DNA from: Streptomyces candidus
GTDB lineage: Bacteria; Actinomycetota; Actinomycetes; Streptomycetales; Streptomycetaceae
Direction of reading: 5' to 3'
Length of the DNA stretch: 64,000 bases
Assembly: GCF_014207445.1 (NCBI RefSeq)
Contig: NZ_JACHEM010000018.1
Location: 1-64,000 of the forward strand
Below, in pieces: positions 35,074 to 43,773 of the stretch (its first letter is position 1; each line of letters starts with the position of its first letter). Below the pieces are notes generated by a model, which searched no databases, was not told where the DNA came from, and was given only the letters and a program-made list of their open reading frames with translations. The position numbers and the translations under genes were made by a program.

Positions 35074-35996
35074 GCGGCGGGCTCCGGCTGCTGCGCGGTG
35101 GCGGTCGTGTCCGCCGGGGTCGCGGTCGTCTCGACCGGGGTCGCGGTCGCACCGGCCGGGGTCGCGGTCCCCGGCTGCCAGCCGGGCCCCGCGAAGACGC
35201 GTCCCGCGCGCTCCCGCCAGGTGCGCGCGGCGCGTACGTCACGGGCGATGGCGGCGTACTCGTGGGTGGCGACGCGCAGCGGGTTGTAGGTTTCGATGTT
35301 CTTCGTCAGCCCGTAGACGGGGCGGTCGGTCTCGCTCACGAACGAGCGGAAGAGCCGGTCCCAGACGATCAGGATGCCGCCGAAGTTGCGGTCCAGGTAG
35401 CCGCCCTGCGAGGCGTGGTGCACCCGGTGGTGCGAGGGCGTGTTGAGGACGTACTCGAAGGGCCTGGGCAGCTTGCCGACCCGTTCGGTGTGCACCCAGA
35501 ACTGGTAGACGAGGTTCGCGGACGAGCAGAACGCGAGGGCGGCCGGATGCACTCCGCAGGCGATGAGCGGCAGGTAGAACGGCCAGACGGTGAGCGTCGT
35601 CCAGGGCTGGCGCAGCGCGGTGGTGAAGTTGAACTTCCGGCTGGAGTGGTGGACGACGTGGCAGGCCCACAGGATGCGGACCACGTGGTGGCCGCGGTGC
35701 GACCAGTAGTAGAAGAAGTCCTGTGCGAGCAGCATCAGCGGGATCGTCCACCACAGCACGGGGACGCGGGCGGGCGTCAGTTCGTACACCGCCGTGTAGA
35801 CCGCGACGATGGGGATCTTCCACAGGAGGTCGAAGCCGATACTGCCGAGCCCCATGGTGATGCTGGTGGCGGCGTCCTTGGTCTCGTACCCCTCGGCGTC
35901 GTCGTCGGGATGCAGGCGGTAGCTCACGATTTCGAGCACGGTGAGCAGGACGAAGGCGGGTATCGACCACAGCACGACATCGGGCAGGTTCGGCAT
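35070..35996 (-). CDS. Sterol desaturase/fatty acid hydroxylase family protein
   Basis: A 308-residue membrane di-iron oxygenase. The His cluster is visible: HRGHH (YWSHRGHHVVRILWACHVVH), HVVHHS, and HHRVHHASQ. Four to five spans surround these motifs. The family hydroxylates or desaturates sterols, carotenoids or alkyl lipids; the adjacent YhhN gene (overlapping) is consistent with an ether-lipid or alkylglycerol substrate. The C-terminal 35 residues are a repetitive Ala/Thr/Pro tail (ATPAGATATPVETTATPADT) and probably disordered. Confidence 0.9.
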   Translation of the reverse strand: MPNLPDVVLWSIPAFVLLTVLEIVSYRLHPDDDAEGYETKDAATSITMGLGSIGFDLLWKIPIVAVYTAVYELTPARVPVLWWTIPLMLLAQDFFYYWSHRGHHVVRILWACHVVHHSSRKFNFTTALRQPWTTLTVWPFYLPLIACGVHPAALAFCSSANLVYQFWVHTERVGKLPRPFEYVLNTPSHHRVHHASQGGYLDRNFGGILIVWDRLFRSFVSETDRPVYGLTKNIETYNPLRVATHEYAAIARDVRAARTWRERAGRVFAGPGWQPGTATPAGATATPVETTATPADTTATAQQPEPAA

Positions 35997-36089
35997 GCCC
36001 GCACGATAGAGGCGCGGGCGGGGGCCCGACTAGAGGTTGTTACCCACAAGTATGTAAGAAGTCCCGTCAGGAACGGGGGCGGTGCGGGG

Positions 36090-36359
36090 TCAGGGGCGCG
36101 GCCGGTCGGTGTGCCGGTTCTCGTGGTACGTGGGTGACGTGACGAGCGTCAGCAGCCGCTTGTCGATGTCGGAGGGCTCGACCAGTTCGGCGAGCACCTG
36201 CGTCGGCACGGCGTCGGGGTCGCGCAGCAGCGCGAGCATCAGGTGTTCCGCGCCGGTGTGGCGGTGCCCGAGGGAGACGGCGATGCGGCCCGCCTCGGCC
36301 ACCAGGGCGTCAAAGCGCGGCGTCGTACAGGGAGTTGTGTCGTGCGCCATACGGTCCAT
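36090..36359 (-). CDS. Clp N-terminal domain protein (short)
   Basis: An 89-residue protein with a partial Clp_N repeat: ALVAEAGRIAVSLGHRHTGA, EHLMLALLRDP and VPTQVLAELVEP. ATPase domains are absent, so it may be a stand-alone adaptor or inhibitor related to ClpC/ClpS function. Starts at 36368 and 36350 are also possible. It is a single gene, downstream of the VIT1-like gene. Confidence 0.72.
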   Translation of the reverse strand: MDRMAHDTTPCTTPRFDALVAEAGRIAVSLGHRHTGAEHLMLALLRDPDAVPTQVLAELVEPSDIDKRLLTLVTSPTYHENRHTDRPRP

Positions 36360-36433
36360 GCCCACCATGGTGGCGAAGGTCCGTGCGACGGGGCACCCCC
36401 TCGGCCGGACAAAAACCACGCGGTGCCCCGCCG

Positions 36434-37144
36434 TTACACGCCCACCGCGCCCAGCAGGGTTCCCGCCAGGTACGTCACCGCCATCGCGAGCGCCCCGCCC
36501 GCCATGTTCCGCCACACCGCCGGCCTGGGCGGTGCGGCACCGAGCCGGGCGCTCCCCCAGCCGGTGAACGCGAGGGCGAGCAGCACCGAGACCACCGTCA
36601 CCGGCAGCCGCCACGACTGCGGCGGCAGGATGATCGCGAGGAGCGGGAGCAGTGCACCGACGGTGAAGGCGGCGAAACTCGCCCAGGCCGCGTGCCAGGG
36701 ATTGGTGAGTTCGTCGGGGTCGATTCCTAGCTCCACACGCGCGTGCGCGCGCAAGGCGTCGCGCTCGGTGAGCTGTTCCGCGGCCTCCCGGGCCAGCTCG
36801 GGGGTCAGGCCGCGGCTCTGGAGGAGCTGGGTCAGCTCGTCCAGTTCCTCCTCGGGCTGCTCCCTCAGTTCCCGCTTCTCCAGCGCCAGGGCGGCCTTCT
36901 CCGCGTCGCGCTGCGTCGACACGGAGACGTACTCGCCCGCCGCCATCGACATGGAGCCCGCGAGGAGGCCGGCCAGACCGGCCGTCAGGAGGGTGGCACG
37001 GTCGTCGGTGGCTCCGGCGACGCCCACGACGATGCCCGCAGTGGAGACGATGCCGTCGTTCGCGCCGAGGACCCCGGCCCGCAGCCAGTTGAGGCGGGAT
37101 CCGAGGTCCTCGTGGTGGGGTTCGTACCCCTGCGTGTCGCTCAC
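36434..37144 (-). CDS. VIT1/CCC1 family transporter (iron or manganese)
   Basis: A 236-residue membrane protein with five spans. The VIT1 signature is RAGVLGANDGIVSTAGIVVG, followed by MSMAAGEYVSVSTQRDAE and an acidic helical loop (LEKRELREQPEEELDELTQL) that binds metals in homologues. It probably exports or sequesters Fe2+ or Mn2+. GTG 37144 is the family-consistent start. Confidence 0.9.
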   Translation of the reverse strand: MSDTQGYEPHHEDLGSRLNWLRAGVLGANDGIVSTAGIVVGVAGATDDRATLLTAGLAGLLAGSMSMAAGEYVSVSTQRDAEKAALALEKRELREQPEEELDELTQLLQSRGLTPELAREAAEQLTERDALRAHARVELGIDPDELTNPWHAAWASFAAFTVGALLPLLAIILPPQSWRLPVTVVSVLLALAFTGWGSARLGAAPPRPAVWRNMAGGALAMAVTYLAGTLLGAVGV

Positions 37145-37435
37145 CCCGCGAGGATTCCACCCCGCCGTTCCCCGGACGCGTACCGACCCGCCCGGCGCGA
37201 CGGCGGGCGCGGCGCCCCGCTCTGGTGGCTGTTGGACCGGTCGCCGTACTCGCGGCGCGGAGCGCGTCTCGGCGGGGATGGTTCCTTGCGCCACCGGGCG
37301 GCGCCCCAACCCCCGCGCGACCCTTCCTCGTTGTGCCGCGGACACCGGGCGGCGAGGGTCTCCTCGCGACCGCCGGGACGGGGCAGACCTGGGCGAATAG
37401 GGGACTGTCAGTCCCGGCCCGTATTCTCTGTGACC

Positions 37436-38428
37436 ATGCTCGATGACCAGACGACAGCGGCAGCACCCTGGCCGACCGCCTACCCGCAGGGGTACGCGGT
37501 CGTCGACGTGGAGACCACGGGGCTCTCCCGCGACGACCGCATCATCTCCGCTGCCGTCTACCGGCTGGACACGCACGGCGACGTCGTCGACCACTGGTAC
37601 ACGCTCGTCAACCCGGAACGGGACCCGGGCCCCACCTGGATCCACGGCCTGACCAGCGACGTGCTGCGGAGCGCGCCGCTGTTCCCGGAGGTCGTGGGCG
37701 AGCTGTCCGACCGGCTCGACGGGCGCGTCCTGGTCGCGCACAACGCGATGTTCGACTGGTCGATGCTGGCCCGCGAGTACGCACGGGCCGGGCACACCGC
37801 CCCGGTGCAGCACCGGCTGTGCACGATCGCGCTCGCCAAGGAACTGGCGCTGCCGCTGCCCAACCACAAGCTGGCCTCGCTGGCCGCGCACTTCGGCGTC
37901 GTGCAGCAGCAGGCGCACCACGCGCTGGACGACGCGCGGGTGCTCGCCGAGGCGTTCCGGCCGAGCCTGCACGCGGCGGCCCGCGGCGGGGTACGGCTGC
38001 CGCTCCTGGAGTGCCGGCCGCTCACCGAGTGGTCGGACGCCCCGCCCCGGCCCCGGATCGGCTACCAGCCTTCGTACGGCGGAGGCAACGGCGGCCCCAC
38101 GAGCTGGCGGCCCTCCCGCAGGCGGCCGGCCTGCCCGTACCCCAACCCCGGCCGCTACCGGGCGGACCAGCCGTTGATGCAGGGGATGCGGGTGGCCTTC
38201 TCCGGCGACACCTCCGTGGACCGCGACCTGCTGGAGGACCGTACGGTCGAGGCGGGGCTGCACGTCGCGACGAGCGTGTCCCGGCTCACCAGCCTCCTGG
38301 TCACCAACGACCCGGACTCGGCGACCTCCAAGACGCTCAAGGCCAAGGCCTTCGGCACGCCCGTCGTCGACGAGGCCGCGTTCACCCACCTGCTCCGCGA
38401 CGTGGCGCCGGCACCTTCGGACGGGTGA
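37436..38428 (+). CDS. DnaQ-like 3'-5' exonuclease with C-terminal BRCT-like region
   Basis: A 330-residue protein. The DEDDh exonuclease domain covers about residues 18-190: ExoI VVDVETTGLSRDD, ExoII VAHNAMFDWSM, ExoIII HHALDDARVLAEAF. A basic linker (SRRRPACPYPNPGRYRADQP) joins a C-terminal BRCT-like domain (MRVAFSGDTSVDRDLLEDRT). This is the streptomycete stand-alone epsilon-like nuclease type, probably in DNA proofreading or repair. A -10-like TATTCT precedes ATG 37436 by eight bases. Confidence 0.88.
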   Translation: MLDDQTTAAAPWPTAYPQGYAVVDVETTGLSRDDRIISAAVYRLDTHGDVVDHWYTLVNPERDPGPTWIHGLTSDVLRSAPLFPEVVGELSDRLDGRVLVAHNAMFDWSMLAREYARAGHTAPVQHRLCTIALAKELALPLPNHKLASLAAHFGVVQQQAHHALDDARVLAEAFRPSLHAAARGGVRLPLLECRPLTEWSDAPPRPRIGYQPSYGGGNGGPTSWRPSRRRPACPYPNPGRYRADQPLMQGMRVAFSGDTSVDRDLLEDRTVEAGLHVATSVSRLTSLLVTNDPDSATSKTLKAKAFGTPVVDEAAFTHLLRDVAPAPSDG

Positions 38429-38485
38429 GGGCGGGCCGGGCAACCCGCCCGCCCGGGGTCTCCTCCCGCCAGGTACCGTCGATGC

Positions 38486-39292
38486 GTGTACCGCTTCCTG
38501 TTGTCCCGGCAGTGGGTGTTCCTCACCCTTTTCGTGCTCGTCCTCGTCCCGACGATGGTCGAGCTCGGCTTCTGGCAACTCCACCGCCACGAGCACAGGG
38601 TCGCGCAGAACCAGCTGATCGCCGGGAACCTCGCCGCCCCGCCGAAGCCCGTGGGCGAGCTGACCGCCCCCGGCCACACCGTCCCTCGGGCCGACTTCTG
38701 GCGCACCGCGACGGCCACCGGGACCTTCGACACCACGCACGAGGTCGTCGTGCGGCGCAGGACCTCACGGGACGACCAGGTCGGTTTCCACGTACTGACC
38801 CCGCTGGACCTCAAGGGCGGCGGCACGGTCCTGGTGAACCGCGGCTGGGTGCCCTTCGGCTCCGACCAGCAGCAGTTCCCGCATATCCCGGAGCCGCCCC
38901 GGGGCGAGGTGACCGTCACCGGCCGGCTCAAGGCCGACGAGACGACCTCCGGCAGCGGCATCAAGGACCTCGCGGGGCTGCCGCCGCGGCACGTCATGCT
39001 GATCAACAGCGAGCAGCAGTCGAAGCTGCTCGGCCGTCCCGTACTCGGCGGCTACCTCGAACTGACGAAGCCCGTCCCCTCCGACGGCAGTCCCGAGACG
39101 ATCGGCGTGCCGGACTCGGAGTCGATCGGCGCGCACATGGCGTACGCCGTCCAGTGGTGGCTCTTCGCGGCGAGCGTGCCGGTCGGCTGGGTCGTTCTCG
39201 TACGGCGCGAGAAGCACGAGCGGGACGAGGCGGCGGCCCGCGCCGCGACGGAGGACACCGGGGCCGCCGAGCCCGCCACCGCCTCGGCGTAG
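38486..39292 (+). CDS. SURF1 family cytochrome oxidase assembly protein
   Basis: A 268-residue membrane protein with two spans, one at the N-terminus (VFLTLFVLVLVPTMVELGFW) and one near residue 225 (WWLFAASVPVGWVVLV), and a large outside loop. SURF1 motifs LGFWQL and VNRGWVPFG are present. SURF1 helps insert haem a into cytochrome c oxidase. GTG 38486 is six bases after a TACCGT -10-like hexamer and has no ribosome site, consistent with a leaderless transcript. Confidence 0.92.
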   Translation: MYRFLLSRQWVFLTLFVLVLVPTMVELGFWQLHRHEHRVAQNQLIAGNLAAPPKPVGELTAPGHTVPRADFWRTATATGTFDTTHEVVVRRRTSRDDQVGFHVLTPLDLKGGGTVLVNRGWVPFGSDQQQFPHIPEPPRGEVTVTGRLKADETTSGSGIKDLAGLPPRHVMLINSEQQSKLLGRPVLGGYLELTKPVPSDGSPETIGVPDSESIGAHMAYAVQWWLFAASVPVGWVVLVRREKHERDEAAARAATEDTGAAEPATASA

Positions 39293-39356
39293 CAGCCCGC
39301 GGTCGTCCCCGGCCCGCGTGGATTGGTCCCGCTCGTCACCGGGCAGACGCCTGAGC

Positions 39357-41186
39357 GTGACCCAACGCATCGAGGACTACGCACTCATCGGGGACCTCCA
39401 GACCGCCGCACTCGTCGGCCGTGACGGCTCTCTGGACTGGCTCTGCCTGCCCCGCTTCGACTCCGCGGCCTGTTTCGCCGCCCTGCTCGGCAACGAGGAG
39501 AACGGCCACTGGCGGATCGCTCCCGAGTCCTCCGCCACCTGCACCTCCCGCTCGTACCTGGGCGACTCGCTCGTCCTGGAATCGGTGTGGGAGACCCGCT
39601 CGGGGACGGTCAAGGTCACCGACTTCATGCCGCAGCGGGACATCGCCCCCGACGTCGTGCGCATCGTGGAGGGCCTGTCCGGCGAGGTCGAAATGCGCTC
39701 CACGCTCCGGCTGCGCTTCGACTACGGCAACGTCGTCCCGTGGATGCGGCGCACCGACGGCCTGCGGGTCGCGGTGGCGGGTCCCGACGCGGTCTGGCTG
39801 CGCGACGTGCCCAGCTCCGACCGGGTGAAGGTCAAGACGTGGGGGCAGCAGTACAGCACCCGCTCCTCCTTCGCCGTGCGCGAGGGCGAGAAGGTGGCGT
39901 TCGTCCTCACCTGGCACCCCTCGCACGAGCACCGCCCGGCGCTCATCGACCCGTACGAGGCGCTGGAGCACAGTCTGGAGGACTGGGCGCTGTGGGCGGC
40001 CAAGTGCACGTACGAGGGCCCCTACCGGGAGGCCGTGCTGCGCTCGCTCATCACGCTCAAGGCCCTCACCTACGCACCCACCGGCGGCATCGTCGCCGCT
40101 CCCACCACCTCCCTGCCCGAGCAGATCGGCGGGGTCCGGAACTGGGACTACCGCTACTGCTGGCTGCGCGACTCCACCCTCACCCTCGGCGCGCTGCTCG
40201 CCGCCGGGTACGTCGACGAGGCGGCCCACTGGCGCGACTGGCTGCTGCGCGCGGTCGCCGGAGACCCCGCCGACCTGAAGATCATGTACGGGCTGGCGGG
40301 CGAGCGCAGGCTGCCGGAGACGGAACTGCCGTGGCTGTCCGGATACGAGGGTTCCGCCCCGGTGCGGATCGGGAACGACGCCGCCGAGCAGCTCCAGCTC
40401 GACGTGTACGGCGAGGTCATCGACTCCCTCTACGTCGCGCGCGGCTCGGGTCTCGCCGTCAAGCCGCACGCCTGGAACCTCCAGCTCAGTCTGCTCGGCT
40501 TCCTGGAGACGATGTGGCGCGAACCGGACGAGGGGCTGTGGGAAGTACGCGGCCCGCGCAGGCACTTCGTGCACTCGAAGGTCCTGTCGTGGGTGGCCGC
40601 CGACCGCGCGGTCCGCACCCTGGAGGCGGACCCCACGCTGCCCGGCGACGCGGCGCGCTGGCGGGCGATGCGCGACGAGGTGCACCGCGAGGTCTGCGAG
40701 AAGGGCTACGACCCGGAGCGCAACACCTTCACCCAGTCGTACGGCTCGCAGGAACTGGACGCGGCGACCCTCCTGATCCCCATGGTGGGTTTCCTGCCAC
40801 CGGACGACCCGCGCGTGGTGGGCACGGTCGAGGCGGTGCGCAGCGAACTCGCCCGGGACGGCAGCTTCGTCCGCCGCTACAGCGCGGACGAGACGGGCGA
40901 CGGGCACCGGGTGGACGGCCTGCCCGGCGGCGAGGGCACGTTCCTGGTCTGCTCGTTCTGGCTCGCGGACGCGCTGCTGATGACGGGCCGGGTCAAGGAG
41001 GCCCGCGACCTCTTCGAGAAGCTCCTGGCCCTGCGCAACGACGTGGGGCTGCTCGCCGAGGAGTACGACCCGCTGGCGGGCCGTCTGCTGGGCAACTTCC
41101 CGCAGGCGTTCAGCCACATCGGCCTGGTGGGTACGGCGTTGGCACTGGCCCGGGAGGACGCCGCCGCGACGGAGGGTGCAGGATAG
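39357..41186 (+). CDS. Glycoside hydrolase family 15 protein (glucoamylase/trehalase-like)
   Basis: A 609-residue cytosolic GH15 enzyme. The N-terminal beta domain begins IEDYALIGDLQTAALVGRDG, and the C-terminal alpha/alpha barrel has the family motif VRNWDYRYCWLRDSTLTLGA and the catalytic-Glu region near the C-terminus (GLLAEEYDPLAGRLLGNFPQ). Actinobacterial members of this length include acid trehalases and alpha-glucosidases. No signal peptide; the substrate may be intracellular trehalose or oligoglucans. GTG 39357; the SDR gene follows four bases later. Confidence 0.93.
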   Translation: MTQRIEDYALIGDLQTAALVGRDGSLDWLCLPRFDSAACFAALLGNEENGHWRIAPESSATCTSRSYLGDSLVLESVWETRSGTVKVTDFMPQRDIAPDVVRIVEGLSGEVEMRSTLRLRFDYGNVVPWMRRTDGLRVAVAGPDAVWLRDVPSSDRVKVKTWGQQYSTRSSFAVREGEKVAFVLTWHPSHEHRPALIDPYEALEHSLEDWALWAAKCTYEGPYREAVLRSLITLKALTYAPTGGIVAAPTTSLPEQIGGVRNWDYRYCWLRDSTLTLGALLAAGYVDEAAHWRDWLLRAVAGDPADLKIMYGLAGERRLPETELPWLSGYEGSAPVRIGNDAAEQLQLDVYGEVIDSLYVARGSGLAVKPHAWNLQLSLLGFLETMWREPDEGLWEVRGPRRHFVHSKVLSWVAADRAVRTLEADPTLPGDAARWRAMRDEVHREVCEKGYDPERNTFTQSYGSQELDAATLLIPMVGFLPPDDPRVVGTVEAVRSELARDGSFVRRYSADETGDGHRVDGLPGGEGTFLVCSFWLADALLMTGRVKEARDLFEKLLALRNDVGLLAEEYDPLAGRLLGNFPQAFSHIGLVGTALALAREDAAATEGAG

Positions 41187-41190
41187 CGCC

Positions 41191-41946
41191 ATGGATCTTG
41201 CACTGAAGGACCGTGTGTACGTCGTCACCGGAGCCAGCCGGGGGCTGGGCTTCGCCGCGGCGAAGGAACTGGTGGCGGACGGGGCGAAGGTCGTCCTGAC
41301 GGCCCGCGACGAGAAGGCCCTGACCGACGCGGCCGGTGAACTGGGCCCGAACGCGGCGGCGTTGGCGGCGGACAACGCGGACCCGGCGACGGCCGCCCGG
41401 CTGATCGAGGAGGCACGCGGCCGGTTCGGCCGGTTCGACGGCATCCTCATCAGCGTCGGCGGGCCGCCCGCCGGCACGGTGGCCGACAGCACGGACGAGC
41501 AGTGGCGCGACGCGTTCGAGACGGTGTTCCTCGGCGCGGTGCGGCTGGCACGGACCGCGGCGGAGTCCCTCGGCGAGGGCGGGGTGATCGGCTTCGTACT
41601 GTCCGCGTCGGTGCACGAGCCCATCCCGGGGCTGACCCTCTCCAACGGTCTGCGACCGGGGCTGGCGGGGTTCGCGAAGTCGCTCGCCGCCGAGGTGGGA
41701 CCGCGCGGCGTGCGCGTGGTCGGGTTGCTGCCGTCGCGGATCGACACCGACCGGGTCCGCTACCTGGACTCGCTGGCCGGGGACCCGCAGGCGGCACGCG
41801 CGGGACACGAGGCGAGCATTCCGCTGCGGCGGTACGGGACCCCCGAGGAGTTCGGCCGGACAGCGGCGTTCCTGCTGTCACCGGCGGCGTCCTACCTGAC
41901 GGGCATCATGCTCCCGGTCGACGGCGGCGCCCGCCACGGCTTCTGA
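41191..41946 (+). CDS. SDR-like protein without the catalytic Tyr-Lys pair
   Basis: A 251-residue short-chain dehydrogenase-fold protein. The dinucleotide motif TGASRGLGFAAAK is intact, but the NAG motif is replaced by ISVGGPPAG and the catalytic YxxxK is missing: the region reads LTLSNGLRPGLAGFAKSLAA where YxxxK is expected. The C-terminus LTGIMLPVDGGARHGF is typical. It resembles the recognised BKR-like SDR subgroup that lacks the catalytic residues, so activity is doubtful. It follows the GH15 gene by four bases. Confidence 0.85.
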   Translation: MDLALKDRVYVVTGASRGLGFAAAKELVADGAKVVLTARDEKALTDAAGELGPNAAALAADNADPATAARLIEEARGRFGRFDGILISVGGPPAGTVADSTDEQWRDAFETVFLGAVRLARTAAESLGEGGVIGFVLSASVHEPIPGLTLSNGLRPGLAGFAKSLAAEVGPRGVRVVGLLPSRIDTDRVRYLDSLAGDPQAARAGHEASIPLRRYGTPEEFGRTAAFLLSPAASYLTGIMLPVDGGARHGF

Positions 41947-42070
41947 CGTCAGCCCCCCTCGGGCGGCGGAACCCGCCTTACGTCAGCCCCGTTGGGCGGC
42001 GGAGGCGCCCTACGTCAGCCCCTCTGGGCGGCGGAGGCGCCCTACGTCAGCCCCTTTGGGCGGCGGGGCC
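41946..42070. repeat. Imperfect 32-bp tandem repeat, four copies
   Basis: Units beginning ACGTCAGCCCC followed by GGGCGGCGGA start at 41946, 41980, 42012 and 42044 (lengths 34, 32, 32 and about 27). Copies two and three are nearly identical. The array starts at the SDR stop codon and fills the space before the AmaP cluster. There are no spacers, so it is not a CRISPR. Each unit can form a small GC hairpin and the array may end transcription. Confidence 0.8.
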
Positions 42071-42186
42071 GCCCCGGGGGCGGAACGGGCGGGCAAGGGG
42101 GCGGCCCCCACCGGAGGTGCACCCTCCCGCCCTACGCCGCCCCCTCCCCCGTACGCCACACGCTCACCCTCACCCCGCCGCTCCCC

Positions 42187-42780
42187 TCACCGCACCCGTC
42201 CCATCCCTCCCCGGCGGCCCCCAGCCCCCCGCACCCGCACCTCCGTAGGCAGCCTCTCCAGCCGCACCGACTCCCGTGCCCGGGCCACCGCCACCGACGC
42301 CAGGTCCGCGACCGCCTCCGCGGGGACCGCGGACGGCCGCACCGTCAGCCGGATACGGACGCGCGGCGCGGACTGGCGGCCCGTCAGCGCGACCACGGCC
42401 CGGTCGACGCCCTCCACCGCTTCCGCCTCCTCCGCGAGGACCCGTTCCAGCGCCCGCCCGCGCAACAGCACCGGACCTTCCTCGTCCGGCACCCGCAGCA
42501 CCGCGAGCCTCCGCCGCCGCAGCTGTGCCAGCAGCCACCACAGGGCCAGCAGCGCGAGGACGGCGAGCGCGGCGATCACGACCGGCCACCACCACTCCTC
42601 GTCCCGCCACCGGGCCCGGTCCGCCGTGCTCAGCAGCACGTCGTCGCGGCCCGAGAAGGGCCACCAGGAGGGGACCCGGACACCGAGTCCCGCCATCAGG
42701 GCGGATCCGCCCAGCGCGAGCAGCGCCAGGCCCAGCAGTCCCAGCAACACCCTGTTCACCCGTGTCAGCACGGTCTGCAC
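42187..42780 (-). CDS. amaP: Alkaline shock response membrane anchor protein AmaP
   Basis: A 197-residue protein with two membrane spans (VNRVLLGLLGLALLALGGSA, WPVVIAALAVLALLALWWLL) and a C-terminal basic beta-alpha-beta domain (RIRLTVRPSAVPAEAVADLA). It matches AmaP, which anchors Asp23-type proteins to the membrane. It is the last gene of a five-gene minus-strand unit with Asp23 proteins, supporting the assignment. Confidence 0.88.
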   Translation of the reverse strand: MQTVLTRVNRVLLGLLGLALLALGGSALMAGLGVRVPSWWPFSGRDDVLLSTADRARWRDEEWWWPVVIAALAVLALLALWWLLAQLRRRRLAVLRVPDEEGPVLLRGRALERVLAEEAEAVEGVDRAVVALTGRQSAPRVRIRLTVRPSAVPAEAVADLASVAVARARESVRLERLPTEVRVRGAGGRRGGMGRVR

Positions 42781-42787
42781 TCCCCCC

Positions 42788-43414
42788 TCACCCCTCTCCG
42801 CCCGTCACCCGTTCCGACCGCTCGACCCGCACCGCGAGCGCGGGCTCCCGGGCGAGACCCAGGTCCGCCGCTCCGGCACGCATCGCGTCCTCCAACTCCT
42901 CGCGTACGTCCGCGAGTTCACGGAAGTGCGAGACGGCCCGTACGGTAACCTTGGTGCGGCCGACCCGTACCCGGGCCGCCTCCACCCCGGGCACCGCCAT
43001 CGCGCGGTCGCGCAGCACCAGGGCCGCGGCGCCCCGGTCGAGCCCGGCCCGGACGTCCGGATCGGTGGCGTCCGCGCGCATGGGCAGCAGGGATCGCAGA
43101 CCCGGAGTCACCGCGAGCACCACCAGCCACAGACCGAGTGCGATAGCCAGGCCCGCACCGACCTGCACCCACACCTGGTCCAGCGGGCGCTCGGCCAGCT
43201 GCGACGCGATGTCGCGGCGCCAGCCCATGCCGGGCTGGCCGGCCCGTACGGCGATCACGTCGTAGAGCAGCAGGCCGGCCATACCGAGCAGCAGCGCGGA
43301 GACGAGGGCGGCCGGAACCTTCCGCGCGGACCAGAACCGCTTCCCGGACGCGGCGTCGCGCCGGCCGGACGATGTCTCGGGCTCGGCCTGGAGCGTGGGT
43401 ACGTGTTCGCTCAC
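42788..43414 (-). CDS. DUF6286 domain membrane protein
   Basis: A 208-residue protein with two spans (AALVSALLLGMAGLLLYDVI, GLAIALGLWLVVLAVTPGL) and a C-terminal domain of about 75 residues (VRVGRTKVTVRAVSHFRELA) that resembles AmaP and Asp23 in pattern. GTG 43414 has a good GGAGGACGC site and overlaps the upstream Asp23-like gene by four bases. It probably acts with AmaP at the membrane. Confidence 0.82.
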   Translation of the reverse strand: MSEHVPTLQAEPETSSGRRDAASGKRFWSARKVPAALVSALLLGMAGLLLYDVIAVRAGQPGMGWRRDIASQLAERPLDQVWVQVGAGLAIALGLWLVVLAVTPGLRSLLPMRADATDPDVRAGLDRGAAALVLRDRAMAVPGVEAARVRVGRTKVTVRAVSHFRELADVREELEDAMRAGAADLGLAREPALAVRVERSERVTGGEG

Positions 43415-43773
43415 CGCGTCCTCCTGCCGTGCGGGTCCACCCGGAGCAGCCGGTCGACCACCACCGTCACCTCGGGCACCTCCATGCCCGCCAACTCCCG
43501 CACCTTCAGCGAGACCTGGCGGCGCACCAGGGCGCACTGCGCGGCGATGTCCGAGGGGAAACCCAGTTCGAGCCCGATCCGCACCCGGGCGCGCGAGTCA
43601 CGCACGGCCACCTCGGCGTGCGGCGCCGCCACGCCCGCCGGCGGTGTGTCGCCGAGCGCTTCGCTCGCCGCCCGGGCGGCGATCTTCGTGACGACCCGGT
43701 CCGCGATCTGCAGCGCACCCCGGTCGGCGGCGGGCACGGACGCGGGCGGCCGCGCCTCCACCACCGCCGTCAC
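43411..43773 (-). CDS. Short Asp23/Gls24 family protein
   Basis: A 120-residue protein with the Asp23 core: an N-terminal helix (LQIADRVVTKIAARAASEAL), strands (VRIGLELGFPSDIAAQC) and a final V-E-x-E-V-T-V-V-like strand (MEVPEVTVVVDRLL). It is cytosolic and likely associates with AmaP or DUF6286. Its start overlaps the stop of the small membrane gene by four bases. Confidence 0.82.
   Translation of the reverse strand: MTAVVEARPPASVPAADRGALQIADRVVTKIAARAASEALGDTPPAGVAAPHAEVAVRDSRARVRIGLELGFPSDIAAQCALVRRQVSLKVRELAGMEVPEVTVVVDRLLRVDPHGRRTR

Noticed and set aside
41946..42070. CRISPR array
   Set aside because: The 32-bp units are contiguous and carry no unique spacers, and there are no cas genes in the window.
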